A DNA stretch of 64,000 bases. Source: Rhizobium etli 8C-3 (GTDB taxonomy: Bacteria; Pseudomonadota; Alphaproteobacteria; Rhizobiales; Rhizobiaceae). Location of the stretch: NCBI RefSeq assembly GCF_001908375.1, contig NZ_CP017241.1:1367001-1431000 (forward strand), read 5' to 3'. The translations under genes were made by a program, and so were the position numbers. The stretch's first letter is position 1; every line of letters begins with the position of its first letter. The notes beneath the pieces are model-generated. The model did no database searches, was not told the DNA's origin, and was given only the letters and a program-made list of their open reading frames with translations. Shown piece after piece: positions 1-8,536 of this stretch.

Positions 1-65
1 GAGCCGGCGAGTGACAGGAAAGCGGCGCCAGACAGCATCAGCCGGGTTGTCCGGTAAAAGGTCAT
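1..65 (-). CDS. 5' end of a secreted/lipid-exported hypothetical protein (partial)
   Basis: Reading the minus strand from an ATG at 65 gives 21 codons that run off the left edge: a positively charged start (MTFYRTTR) followed by a hydrophobic stretch (LMLSGAAFLSLAG), typical of a Sec signal peptide. An AAGGAC Shine-Dalgarno sequence lies about 7 bases upstream. The rest of the protein is outside the window, so no function can be assigned. It is divergent from parC, and the roughly 220 bases between them probably hold both promoters. Confidence 0.5.
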   Translation of the reverse strand, partial: MTFYRTTRLMLSGAAFLSLAG

Positions 66-286
66 GGATAAGTCCTTTTGGTGGCGGTTGCGAATTGCAG
101 CGAAATTACTGCGAATCGACTGCGTTTTATATTTGCAGGTTTCTAAATTTCTGTTGAACGGGAAAGCAAACAAAGTCCAAATTGGTGGCGATGCTTGATG
201 ACCTTTTCATGTCATTCCAGGACGTCATCCACAGGGCCACCTCCTCATTCCTTGCCGTGAATCGCCTTCTGGGCTAGGCAAGGCAC

Positions 287-2542
287 ATGGGACAAGAGAT
301 TTTGCCGCCTTCCGGCGGAGACGACGACAGCATTCACCCGGTTGATCTGAAGGCCGCGCTCGAGGAGCGTTACTTGGCCTATGCACTTTCAACCATCATG
401 CACCGCGCGCTTCCAGACGTCCGCGACGGCCTGAAGCCGGTTCATCGGCGCATCATTCATGCCATGAGCGAGATGGGCATACGCCCGAACGCTGCCTTCA
501 AGAAATGCGCCCGCATCGTCGGCGACGTCATCGGTAAGTTCCACCCTCATGGCGACCAGTCAGTCTACGATGCGCTGGTGCGTCTGGCGCAGGATTTCTC
601 CCAGCGTTATCCGCTCGTCGACGGACAGGGAAACTTCGGCAATATCGATGGTGATAACGCCGCCGCCTACCGTTACACCGAAGCGCGCATGACAGAGGTC
701 ACGGCGCTGCTTCTCGAAGGCATCGAGCAGGATGCCGTCGATTTCCGCCTGACCTATAACGAGGAAGACGAGGAACCGACCGTTCTTCCGGGCTCTTTCC
801 CGAACCTGCTCGCCAACGGCTCCTCCGGCATTGCCGTCGGCATGGCGACTTCCATTCCTTCCCATAACGCCCACGAGCTTTGCGATGCGGCACTGCATTT
901 GATCAAGCATCCGGATGCGACTGTCGAAAAGCTCGTCGAGTTCATTCCGGGGCCGGATTTTCCGACAGGCGGCATCATCATCGACGGTCGCGAAAGCATC
1001 ATCGAAAGCTACCGCACTGGCCGCGGCGGCTTCCGCGTCCGCGCCAAGTGGCAGATCGAAGATCTCGGTCGTGGCGGCTATCAAATCATCGTCACCGAAA
1101 TCCCCTTCCAGGTGCAGAAGTCGCGATTGATCGAAAAGATCGCCGAGCTGCTGATCGCCCGCAAGCTGCCGCTGCTGGAAGACATACGCGACGAGTCTGC
1201 CGAAGACGTCCGTGTCGTGCTGGTGCCGAAGAGCCGTACAGTCGATCCGACGATCCTGATGGAATCGATGTTCAAGTTGACGGAACTGGAGAGCCGCTTT
1301 CCGTTGAACATGAACGTTCTTTCCATGGGACGCATTCCGCGCGTCATGGCGTTGAACGAGGTGCTGAAGGAGTGGCTGAATCACCGCCGGGAGGTCCTGC
1401 AGCGTCGTTCACGCTTTCGCCTTGCCGCAATCGACAGACGCCTCGAGATCCTCGGCGGCTTGCTCATTGCCTACCTGAACATCGACGAGGTGATTCGAAT
1501 CATCCGCGAGGAGGACGAACCGAAGCCGGTGATGATGGCCCGCTGGGGACTGACTGACAACCAGGTCGAGGCGATCCTCAACATGCGGCTGCGCTCTTTG
1601 CGCAAGCTCGAAGAGTTCGAAATCCGAACCGAGTTTGACGAACTCACCAAGGAGAAGTCCGGCATCGAGGCGCTGCTCGCCTCCGAGGAAAAGCAGTGGC
1701 ATACGGTCGCCTGGGAAATTGGCGAAGTGAAGAAGAAGTTTGCCAAAGCAACCGAAATAGGCCGCCGCCGCACCCAGTTCGCCCAGGCGCCCGAAGCCGA
1801 CGAGCAAGCCATCCAGCACGCGATGATCGAGAAGGAGCCGATTACCGTCGTCGTTTCCGAAAAAGGCTGGATCCGTGCGCTGAAGGGCCACATCGCGGAC
1901 ACCGCGAGCCTGACCTTCAAGGAAGGCGATGCGCTGAAGATTGCCTTCCCGGCCCAGACGACGGACAAGATCCTTGTGGTCACGACCGGCGGCAAGGTCT
2001 TCACGCTTGGCGGCGACAAGCTGCCCGGCGGGCGCGGCCACGGCGAGCCGCTGCGCATCATGGTCGACATGGATAACGATCAGGATGTGCTGACAGCCTT
2101 CGTCCACGATCCGGCGCGCAAGCAGTTGATCGTCTCGACGGCCGGCAACGGCTTCGTTGTGGCGGAATCCGAAATGGCTGCGAACACCCGCAAGGGCAAG
2201 CAGATCATGAATGTTGCGATGCCGGACGAGACCAAGCTCATCGTTCCTGTCAGTGGCGATCACGTCGCTGTCGTCGGCGAGAATCGCAAGATGCTGGTCT
2301 TCCCGCTGGCCCAGGTTCCGGAGATGGCCCGCGGCAAGGGAGTGCGCCTGCAACGATACAAGGATGGCGGCATTTCCGACGTCCGTTGTTTTGCCGTTGT
2401 CGACGGTCTCGTCTGGGAAGACAGCGCAGGCCGTACGTTCACAAAAAACAAGGAAGAACTGGCCGAATGGTTGGGCGACCGCGCTTCGGCGGGCCGCACG
2501 GTCCCAAAGGGCTTCCCGCGCAGCGGCAGATTTGCCGGCTGA
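287..2542 (+). CDS. parC: DNA topoisomerase IV subunit A
   Basis: ParC, 751 aa, is the breakage-reunion subunit of topoisomerase IV. With ParE it decatenates daughter chromosomes. The N-terminal winged-helix domain contains [15 protein letters not shown] (about residues 83-97), the quinolone-resistance region, and the catalytic tyrosine is Y130 in AAYRYTEAR. The C-terminal half (from about residue 510) carries the degenerate beta-pinwheel blades expected of ParC rather than the GyrA-box type. E. coli ParC has Ser80 after HPHGD; here the residue is Gln91, followed by Ser92. The length is normal for alphaproteobacteria. The ATG start fits the N-terminus. The gene stands alone, divergent from the signal-peptide gene at the window edge. 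Confidence 0.95.
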   Translation: MGQEILPPSGGDDDSIHPVDLKAALEERYLAYALSTIMHRALPDVRDGLKPVHRRIIHAMSEMGIRPNAAFKKCARIVGDVIGKFHPHGDQSVYDALVRLAQDFSQRYPLVDGQGNFGNIDGDNAAAYRYTEARMTEVTALLLEGIEQDAVDFRLTYNEEDEEPTVLPGSFPNLLANGSSGIAVGMATSIPSHNAHELCDAALHLIKHPDATVEKLVEFIPGPDFPTGGIIIDGRESIIESYRTGRGGFRVRAKWQIEDLGRGGYQIIVTEIPFQVQKSRLIEKIAELLIARKLPLLEDIRDESAEDVRVVLVPKSRTVDPTILMESMFKLTELESRFPLNMNVLSMGRIPRVMALNEVLKEWLNHRREVLQRRSRFRLAAIDRRLEILGGLLIAYLNIDEVIRIIREEDEPKPVMMARWGLTDNQVEAILNMRLRSLRKLEEFEIRTEFDELTKEKSGIEALLASEEKQWHTVAWEIGEVKKKFAKATEIGRRRTQFAQAPEADEQAIQHAMIEKEPITVVVSEKGWIRALKGHIADTASLTFKEGDALKIAFPAQTTDKILVVTTGGKVFTLGGDKLPGGRGHGEPLRIMVDMDNDQDVLTAFVHDPARKQLIVSTAGNGFVVAESEMAANTRKGKQIMNVAMPDETKLIVPVSGDHVAVVGENRKMLVFPLAQVPEMARGKGVRLQRYKDGGISDVRCFAVVDGLVWEDSAGRTFTKNKEELAEWLGDRASAGRTVPKGFPRSGRFAG

Positions 2543-2557
2543 GGCGATAACAAATTG

Positions 2558-2584
2558 GCGATCCGCTCTTGGCGAGCGGGTCGC
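2558..2584 (+). terminator. Possible parC terminator hairpin
   Basis: Eleven-base arms, GCGATCCGCTC and GAGCGGGTCGC, flank a TTGGC loop 16 bases after the parC stop. There is one G-T type mismatch and no clear T-run follows, so termination is only possible. Confidence 0.35.
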
Positions 2585-2696
2585 ATCCTCTATTTCATTC
2601 CTGTTATCAAAATCGGGAGCAGGTTCATTCCGAGGACGGACGGAATGGCCGTCGGGCATTGCGCTCGCAGCGCAGCCCCCACACGGAGGAGCATCA

Positions 2697-3152
2697 ATGT
2701 CTGCCAACACCATCAAGCTGCATGTCGATCACACTTATAATGCGCCGCCTTCCGTCGTCTACGACGCATGGCTCAACCCGCAAATTGCCAGGCGCTTCCT
2801 TTTCGCGACGAAGGATGGCCATGTTATCCGAGCCGAGATCGATCCCCATGTCGGTGGCCGCTTCCTGATCATCGACAGGCGCCCAACCGGCGACGCATGC
2901 CACTGCGGGATATTTCTCGAACTTCGCAGGCCAAGACGCATGGTGTTCAGCTTCTCGGCGGAGGAGCACGATCACAATCCCGACCGCGTCGAGATCGACA
3001 TCGAGCCGCTGGGCGAGGGCTGCCGCCTGACGCTTTCCCACGAGATGTGCGCCGAATGGGGCGCCTTCGAAGAGAAGACCCGTCAGGGTTGGACGAATGT
3101 GATGGACGGCCTGGAACGGGTGTTGGAACAGACGGATCGGTTAGCGAGCTAG
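2697..3152 (+). CDS. SRPBCC (AHSA1/START-like) domain protein
   Basis: A 151-aa protein with the SRPBCC fold signature: an N-terminal beta strand with a Pro-rich turn (YNAPPSVVYDAWLNP), a helix, then FLFATKDG, a glycine-rich strand (VGGRFLIIDRRP), the strands RRPRRMVFSF and GCRLTLSHEM, and a long C-terminal helix GWTNVMDGLERVLEQT. Family members bind hydrophobic ligands or act as Hsp90-activator-like domains; the ligand here is unknown. I chose the ATG at 2697 because ACGGAGGA lies just upstream. The longer open frame from 2211 overlaps parC and is not needed. It lies downstream of parC, past a possible hairpin. Confidence 0.85.
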   Translation: MSANTIKLHVDHTYNAPPSVVYDAWLNPQIARRFLFATKDGHVIRAEIDPHVGGRFLIIDRRPTGDACHCGIFLELRRPRRMVFSFSAEEHDHNPDRVEIDIEPLGEGCRLTLSHEMCAEWGAFEEKTRQGWTNVMDGLERVLEQTDRLAS

Positions 3153-3153
3153 G

Positions 3154-3375
3154 AAGACGCTGACAACGCGCAGAAAGAGCCTCACGCCCTCGTCTATTTC
3201 GCAGGCGGCGAGGGAGGCGAAGTAGCCAGTGCGCTTGTTGCCGTCGACAAGGGAATGGCATCGGACAAACTCAGAAGATGTGCAGCGGCGAGGACTCGGC
3301 CCTGCCCCAACAGCCGGCCCGACGGTTCGGCGAACTCTTCGTCATGAATTCTTGCGATTGCCTCGCGGCTCAGTC
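3154..3375 (-). pseudogene. Degenerate Fic/Doc-type toxin remnant
   Basis: On the minus strand around 3154-3255 one frame reads CHSLVDGNKRTGYFASLAA and ends at a TAA at 3160-3162. This matches the Fic/Doc active-site core (HPFxDGNKRT) with the catalytic His in place but the following Pro-Phe altered. Upstream, in another frame, EAIARIHDEEFAE resembles the N-terminal helix of Doc proteins. The central part is missing or garbled, and no frame connects the two blocks. I read this as a decayed death-on-curing toxin gene, next to another broken gene (the DMT transporter). No antitoxin is recognisable. Edges are approximate. Confidence 0.5.
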
Positions 3376-4384
3376 ATTTTGACATGGCTGATTTGGCAGG
3401 TTCGCCGATGTTTCTCCATGCCAACTCCGGCAGTGCACAACTCATCCGACAGGTGCAAAGACTTTCGCGTCAACTGAATGCCGCCGACGTTGTCCCGCAC
3501 CTCAAGGTCTATCGCTGCTGCTGAACACTGCTTTCGCGCGACATAAAGAGCGAGCGTCATGATCGCGATGATGAGGATCGCGCCGCCGACGAGCGTCATC
3601 GCGGTCGGAAATTCGGCGAAGATGAGCCAGACCCATATCGGAGCACCGTTTCCAGCAGGTAGAACATGCCGACTTCGGGGGCAGAGAGATAGCGCGGGCC
3701 GGTTGCCAGACACCAGAAGGCGACGGGCATCACGATGGCGCCGTTGACGATGATCCAGCCGGGATGATCGATCCAAACGCCCGAAGGCAGCGCCATGCCG
3801 AAGCCGAGGATTGCCGGGAACATCGCGGCAAGGAGGGGTACGAAGCCCATGTCGCGCCGAGAGGCCCGGCCGACTGTGATTGCCGCGGCAAGGATGAGCG
3901 CGCTGAGCACCGCCATCGCGTCGCCGAAGGTGTGGCCGCTCGAAATTCCGTCATGCACGATCACTCCCACGCCGACGATCATGGCGGCCATCGACAGCAA
4001 GGTGGAAACCGGCGGCCGCTCTTTCAGGAATACCCACGAAAGGAGCGCGCCGAACATCGGATTGAAGGCAACGATGAAGACGACGTTGGCCGTCGCCGTA
4101 TTGAAAACCGAAAGCAGGAAAGTCAGCGTGGACAGGCCGTAAAGCAGTCCTGCAGCGATGCCGTGCCGGCCCGGTATCAGAACCGGCCATTTCCCTTTCA
4201 GCACGCGGATCGCTGCTATGACAAGCAGCGTCACGAGAACCGTCGTGATGCTGCGAAGACCGAGGATCGGCCAGATCCCTCCTCCGGCCAGTCGCACGAG
4301 CGGAATGTCCATGGAAAGGGCCAGGCCACCGATTGCGGTCAGGGCAAGGCCTTTCCGATGACCGGAAAGGGTAGGAGGGGACAT
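3342..4384 (-). pseudogene. DMT-superfamily (EamA) exporter, frameshifted
   Basis: The first frame (start ATG at 4384) encodes an EamA-type transporter with about nine hydrophobic segments. It loses homology after VGMFYLLETVL, giving the nonsense tail RYGSGSSSPNFRPR. The expected continuation (APIWVWLIFAEFPTAMTLVG, then IIAIMTLALYVARKQ) is in another frame of the same strand, which stops at 3342. The junction near 3640-3646 reads as if one copy of a GCTC-GCTC tandem had been lost (a 4-base deletion). The family normally has ten TM segments and about 290-300 aa. The codons after VARKQ also look unrelated to the family. The start abuts the bpt stop, so the two were co-transcribed. A sequencing error cannot be excluded. 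Confidence 0.75.
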
Positions 4385-5158
4385 TTAGTCGTGCGTTTCG
4401 GGCATCGTGGAAGGATCGAAGCGTTCCCAGCCGCGCGGCGTCAGGTGCTCTTGCGGCTGGAACCGCGTCTTGTAGTCCATTTTGCGCGAACCCTGAACCC
4501 AGTAGCCGAGATAGACATGCGGAAGGCCGAGCGCCTTCGTGCGCTTCACATGATCGAGGATCATGAAGGTGCCGAGCGAGCGCTTGTCATATTCGGGATT
4601 GAAATAGGAATAGACCATGGAAAGACCGTCGCTCATCGTGTCGGTCAGAGCGGCAGCCAGGAGCTCGCCTCGTGGACGGGTCTCCAGCCCTGAACCTTCC
4701 TCGCGCTTGCGGTATTCGATGATCTTGGTGTTCACATGTGTATCTTCCACCATGATCGCATAGTCGAGCACGGTCATGTCGGACATGCCGCCTTGCTGAT
4801 GGCGGTCGTCGAGATAGCGGCGGAAGAGTGAATACTGCTCGCTGGAAGGCTGCGCCGGAAATTCGGTCGCCATGACGTCGACGTTGTGGGCGAGCACCCG
4901 TTTCATCGAATTTGTCGGCTGGAACTCCTGCGCCAGGATACGCACCGAGACGCAGGCACGGCACGCTTCGCAGGCGGGGCGGTAAGCTATGTTCTGTGAA
5001 CGGCGGAAGCCGCCCTGTGTCAGAATGTCGTTCATTTCTGCTGCGCGCGGACCGACGAGATGCGTAAAGACCTTACGCTCCATCTCATGCGGCAAATACG
5101 GACATGCAGCCGGAGCCGTCAGATAAAACTGCGGTGATGGCGAGGCCTGCGTATTCAT
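4385..5158 (-). CDS. bpt: Aspartate/glutamate leucyltransferase (N-end rule aminoacyl transferase)
   Basis: A 257-aa cytosolic transferase of the ATE/Bpt family, which moves leucine from Leu-tRNA to N-terminal Asp or Glu of proteins and marks them for ClpS/ClpAP. The N-terminal ATE domain has the cysteine-rich [16 protein letters not shown] and [16 protein letters not shown] blocks (about residues 19-75). The C-terminal GNAT-like domain includes [19 protein letters not shown] and [17 protein letters not shown]. Length and motifs match the rhizobial protein, which databases often call arginyltransferase. Upstream is a 169-base intergenic region separating it from the RDD gene, which is on the same strand. 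Confidence 0.92.
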   Translation of the reverse strand: MNTQASPSPQFYLTAPAACPYLPHEMERKVFTHLVGPRAAEMNDILTQGGFRRSQNIAYRPACEACRACVSVRILAQEFQPTNSMKRVLAHNVDVMATEFPAQPSSEQYSLFRRYLDDRHQQGGMSDMTVLDYAIMVEDTHVNTKIIEYRKREEGSGLETRPRGELLAAALTDTMSDGLSMVYSYFNPEYDKRSLGTFMILDHVKRTKALGLPHVYLGYWVQGSRKMDYKTRFQPQEHLTPRGWERFDPSTMPETHD

Positions 5159-5287
5159 CTGCCGGGGAAATGTCCTTTCGCACTGACTATTTTATGACAG
5201 CATGAACTAAGAATAGAAAACGTCAACAGCGCGGCTAGTCTATCCGCGCTATCAATTTTTCTGTTCTTTTTTGATATGGCGCCGCGG

Positions 5288-5307
5288 GCCGGCCGGCAAA
5301 GGCCGGC
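5288..5307. terminator. GC-rich hairpin between the RDD gene and bpt
   Basis: GCCGGCC and GGCCGGC arms flank a GGCAAA loop. A second, outer pairing (GGCGG with CCGCC) is possible. On the plus strand an ATTTTATTT stretch follows, but the flanking genes are on the minus strand, so polarity is unclear. The rest of 5159-5327 shows no gene. Confidence 0.3.
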
Positions 5308-5327
5308 GGCGGATTTTATTTGCCGCC

Positions 5328-5786
5328 TCAGTCGGTGCGTACGGTCACGGTGCCGACAAGCAGGTCGTGGATCAGGCGGCTGCGCTCGGTAAAAAGGCCA
5401 GCAAGCAGAATCAGCGGCGTCAATAGCGAATTAAGGATCCAGAACAGCGCCAGATGAGCAATCGCCAAAAGGAAATCCATCGGGCGGCCATCGACGCGCG
5501 CAATTGCAATGCCCATCGCCCGCATGCCGGGCGAAGCCTGGCTCGGCCCGCCGACCGTCAAGCCGAAATAAAGGCCGGCAACCAGCACGAACAGCGCCGG
5601 ATAGAGAAAGAAGCCGAGGCCGAGCGTCAGAATCGACAGGAAAAACAGCACGACTGCCGCAGGGATGCAGAGCAGCAGCACAATGATGTAGTCGAGAATG
5701 AACGCGAAGACCCGCCGGCTCAGCGTGCCGCTATAGGCGCGCCAGTCTTCCGGTGCGGCATAAAGCGGGTTCGGGTTAAGGCTCAT
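5328..5786 (-). CDS. RDD family membrane protein
   Basis: A 152-aa protein of the RDD family. The N-terminal segment YSGTLSRRVFAFILDYIIVLLL carries the conserved Arg and two Asp-type positions in the first membrane helix. Three to four hydrophobic helices follow (about residues 29-50, 55-75, 103-130), with the family's GMRAMGIAIARVDG segment after helix two. RDD proteins are small inner-membrane proteins, some of which transport ions or organic solutes; the role of this one is unknown. It lies 71 bases downstream of hemB on the same strand and is probably co-transcribed with it, as is usual in rhizobia. Confidence 0.85.
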   Translation of the reverse strand: MSLNPNPLYAAPEDWRAYSGTLSRRVFAFILDYIIVLLLCIPAAVVLFFLSILTLGLGFFLYPALFVLVAGLYFGLTVGGPSQASPGMRAMGIAIARVDGRPMDFLLAIAHLALFWILNSLLTPLILLAGLFTERSRLIHDLLVGTVTVRTD

Positions 5787-5857
5787 TTGCGGTCTCCTTT
5801 GGAAATCGATGCCACTGATATGGTGTCGGCCGTCGGAGATACAATAATGGGCGAAGT

Positions 5858-6871
5858 TCAGCGCTTTGCCAGCAGTCTGGCGACCTCGATCGCGAAATAG
5901 GTCAAGATCCCGTCGCAGCCTGCGCGCTTGAAGGCAAGCAGCGTTTCCAGCATCGCCCGTTCGCCGTCGATCCAGCCGTTCATTGCGGCAGCCTTGATCT
6001 GCGCATATTCGCCGGAAACCTGATAGGCGAAAGTCGGCAGTCCGAAGGCCTCCTTCATCCGCCAGCAGATGTCTAGATAGGGCAGGCCCGGCTTGACCAT
6101 CAGCATGTCCGCACCCTCTTCGACATCAAGTGCTGCATCGCGGATCGCCTCGGTGCCATTGGCGGGATCGATATAGTAGGTCTTCTTGTCGCCCTTCAGC
6201 AGGCCGCCGGTCGAGATCGCCTCTCGATATGGGCCGTAAAATGCCGAGGCAAACTTGGTCGCATAGCTCATGATCCCGACATTCTGGTGCCCTGCGGCAT
6301 CGAGTGCCCGGCGGATCGCGCCGATGCGACCGTCCATCATTTCCGACGGGGCAATGATATCAGAACCGGCATCAGCCTGCATGACGGCGGCGCGCGCCAC
6401 CTGATCGACAGTCTCGTCGTTGACGATTTCGCCATCGTACAGGATACCGTCATGGCCGTGACTGGTGAAAGGATCGAGAGCCACGTCGGTGATCACGCCG
6501 ATGTTCGGAACGGCTTTCTTGATGGCGATGGTCGCCTGATTGATGAGATTGTTGGCCTCCAGGCTGTTCGAGCCCGTTTCGTCACGTAGTGTCATCTCAA
6601 TATTCGGGAAGGTGGCGATTGCCGGGACGCCGAGGTCAGCCGCTTCCCTGGCCGCATCCGTCAGCTTGTCGATGCTCATGCGGTTGACGCCGGGCATGGA
6701 GGGAACAGGCTCCAAGATGCCGGAACCTGGGATCACGAAGACCGGCCATATCAGGTCATCCACCGTCAGCCGGTTTTCCTGCACCAGCCGGCGCGTCCAG
6801 TCCGCCTTGCGGTTGCGGCGCATGCGGCGGTGTCTGGTGATCTCGTCGACGAGGTGCGTCTTGTCCTGCAT
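5858..6871 (-). CDS. hemB: Delta-aminolevulinic acid dehydratase (porphobilinogen synthase)
   Basis: HemB, 337 aa, joins two 5-aminolevulinate molecules into porphobilinogen in the haem and cobalamin pathway. Both Schiff-base lysines are visible: K206 in MSYATKFASAFYG and K260 in MLMVKPGLPYLDI. The metal-site region reads DVALDPFTSHGHDG (about 129-142), the Asp-containing type seen in Mg-dependent alphaproteobacterial enzymes, not the three-Cys zinc type. Length is normal. It is the likely first gene of an operon with the RDD gene and is divergent from the DUF6163 gene. Confidence 0.96.
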   Translation of the reverse strand: MQDKTHLVDEITRHRRMRRNRKADWTRRLVQENRLTVDDLIWPVFVIPGSGILEPVPSMPGVNRMSIDKLTDAAREAADLGVPAIATFPNIEMTLRDETGSNSLEANNLINQATIAIKKAVPNIGVITDVALDPFTSHGHDGILYDGEIVNDETVDQVARAAVMQADAGSDIIAPSEMMDGRIGAIRRALDAAGHQNVGIMSYATKFASAFYGPYREAISTGGLLKGDKKTYYIDPANGTEAIRDAALDVEEGADMLMVKPGLPYLDICWRMKEAFGLPTFAYQVSGEYAQIKAAAMNGWIDGERAMLETLLAFKRAGCDGILTYFAIEVARLLAKR

Positions 6872-7004
6872 TGTCTTTCGTCCCTGGCCATTCCATTTCT
6901 TGGTCCGCTCATTATCATGACGGACCCGAAAACCAAACCGGGGCGATTAGCCGCGGCGGCTCGGCCGCTGGTGGAACTGCAAAGGGAATTCTAGAGTCTG
7001 CGCC

Positions 7005-7442
7005 ATGGAAAATGATTCTCCGACGATGCCGAAGCGGACGCTGATAGACATCCTGTTCATCCTCTTCCTGAGGCTGGTCGCGATCTCCTGCTTCTGGTTC
7101 GGCCTGCAATATTGGGCGATGCTTGTTGGCTATTCGCTGGTGGGGGCAGGGCGATTTGATCTTTTGAGCTTGCCGTGGAAAGTTGCTGCCACCAGCCTTG
7201 CCGTCCTCTTCCCCGTCGCTTCGCTCGGCCTCTGGCTGACAGTATCCTGGGGCCCGGTCGTTTGGGTGCTCGCCGCAGGCGGACAAATCCTCATGTATGG
7301 CCTGCTTCCGCAGACCTTCGGCTCCAACCGGCTGATCCTTCTGATGCATGGCGCGGTTGCCCTGGTCTACTTGGTTTTCCGCCTGGCGCTCTGGCTGGAG
7401 AAACGCCGCCAGCGTCGCAAAGTAAGCGTTGATTTACCCTGA
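7005..7442 (+). CDS. DUF6163 family membrane protein
   Basis: A 145-aa hydrophobic protein with about four membrane helices (roughly residues 14-40, 55-78, 80-98, 108-130) and a basic C-terminal tail (EKRRQRRK). The sequence looks like the rhizobial DUF6163 family, usually found just upstream of ldtR. Function unknown. The ATG at 7005 starts a natural N-terminus (MENDSPTMPKRTL). It lies 131 bases upstream of ldtR in the same direction and may be part of the same cell-envelope regulon. That link is inference from position. Confidence 0.75.
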   Translation: MENDSPTMPKRTLIDILFILFLRLVAISCFWFGLQYWAMLVGYSLVGAGRFDLLSLPWKVAATSLAVLFPVASLGLWLTVSWGPVVWVLAAGGQILMYGLLPQTFGSNRLILLMHGAVALVYLVFRLALWLEKRRQRRKVSVDLP

Positions 7443-7573
7443 TACAACGCGGGGTTTCCGGTAAGGTGCTGTTAAGCCTGCAGTTTAAGTAGAATTTTAT
7501 TTGTATTCGATAGGGTCTGTCTCAAGGCGGGAAGAAAACCAACACCGCCAAACAAAACAGTGAGGCAGTCATC

Positions 7574-8089
7574 ATGAATACGAAAATCAAGCCGCAGGCG
7601 GTATCGAACTTCCGCGATCAGCAGGACCAGGACATCCGTAATCTCTACATGGAATCCCTTCACCTTGTTGAACGTCTTCACCGCCGCCTTCTGGATGTCA
7701 TCAAGGACGAGTTCGACCGTCAGGGCCGCAGCGACGTCAACGCCATCCAGGCTCTGCTCCTTTTCAACATCGGCAATTCCGAGCTGACCGCCGGCGAGCT
7801 GCGCTCGCGTGGCTACTATCTCGGCTCGAACGTGTCCTACAACGTCAAGAAGCTCGTCGATCTCGGTTTCATCAACCACCAGCGTTCACGCATCGACCGC
7901 CGCTCCGTCCGCATCAGCCTGACGGAAACCGGCACAGAGGTCGCCGAAACAGTCGCCAAGCTCTACGAGCGCCACATCGCCTCGATCGACAAGGTCGGCG
8001 GCATCGGCACGGACGAGTTCACCCAGATGAACAAGCTCCTGCAGCGCCTCGACCGCTTCTGGAACGACCAGATCCTTTACCGGCTCTAA
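7574..8089 (+). CDS. ldtR: MarR-family transcriptional regulator LdtR
   Basis: A 171-aa MarR-type winged-helix regulator with a long N-terminal extension. The recognition region reads LTAGELRSRGYYLGSNVSYNVKKLVDLG, and the wing contains RSRIDRRSVRISLTE. The DVNAIQALLLFNIG segment and the immediate neighbour ldtP identify it as LdtR. That regulator, described in Liberibacter and Sinorhizobium, controls the L,D-transpeptidase gene and osmotic-stress tolerance. A perfect terminator hairpin follows the stop, so it is transcribed separately from ldtP. Confidence 0.9.
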   Translation: MNTKIKPQAVSNFRDQQDQDIRNLYMESLHLVERLHRRLLDVIKDEFDRQGRSDVNAIQALLLFNIGNSELTAGELRSRGYYLGSNVSYNVKKLVDLGFINHQRSRIDRRSVRISLTETGTEVAETVAKLYERHIASIDKVGGIGTDEFTQMNKLLQRLDRFWNDQILYRL

Positions 8090-8115
8090 GGACAAGAGAC
8101 CTCCTCCAGGGTCGA

Positions 8116-8147
8116 AGAAAACCGGATGCGTCCCTGCGCGTCCGGTT
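8116..8147 (+). terminator. Rho-independent terminator of ldtR
   Basis: Perfect nine-base arms AAAACCGGA and TCCGGTTTT with an inner GC-rich loop. The T-run is part of the stem, typical for rhizobial terminators. The rest of the 438-base gap up to ldtP (8148-8536) has no convincing gene. It should hold the ldtP promoter and LdtR site, which I could not pin down. Confidence 0.8.
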
Positions 8148-8536
8148 TTGCCGTTCCGGCCAGGCGTGTCATCTTTGCAACGCGTCGCACCCAAGCACAG
8201 CAGCCTGTATTCAGGTCGTTTTTTAGCCGTTATTAACCAGCACCGTTCAACATGGTTCGATATGGCTTCGTCCGTGCCGCTCCCGACCATCGGTAGGCAT
8301 ATGGGGCGTCGGGCGACACGAATTGGCCATATTGGTATGACAGCGGACATGCACGGCAAGCGGCGCTTCTTGTATGGTCGTTCAAATTCGTCCGCGCTTC
8401 CGGCTCGCAATCTTATGGGGCCGGGCGCAGAAAATTTGCGATGCGCCGGAAAACGGAATGGTAGTGATCTGTGCCGTGGCGCAGTGAATCGCAAAGCCCG
8501 CGGTTTTCCTTCAAGCTGCGGCATTGAGTGGTTGGG

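Noticed and set aside
1409..2716. 435-aa open frame antisense to parC
   Set aside because: It mirrors parC codons on the other strand, has His/Arg/Asp-rich shadow composition and no homology.
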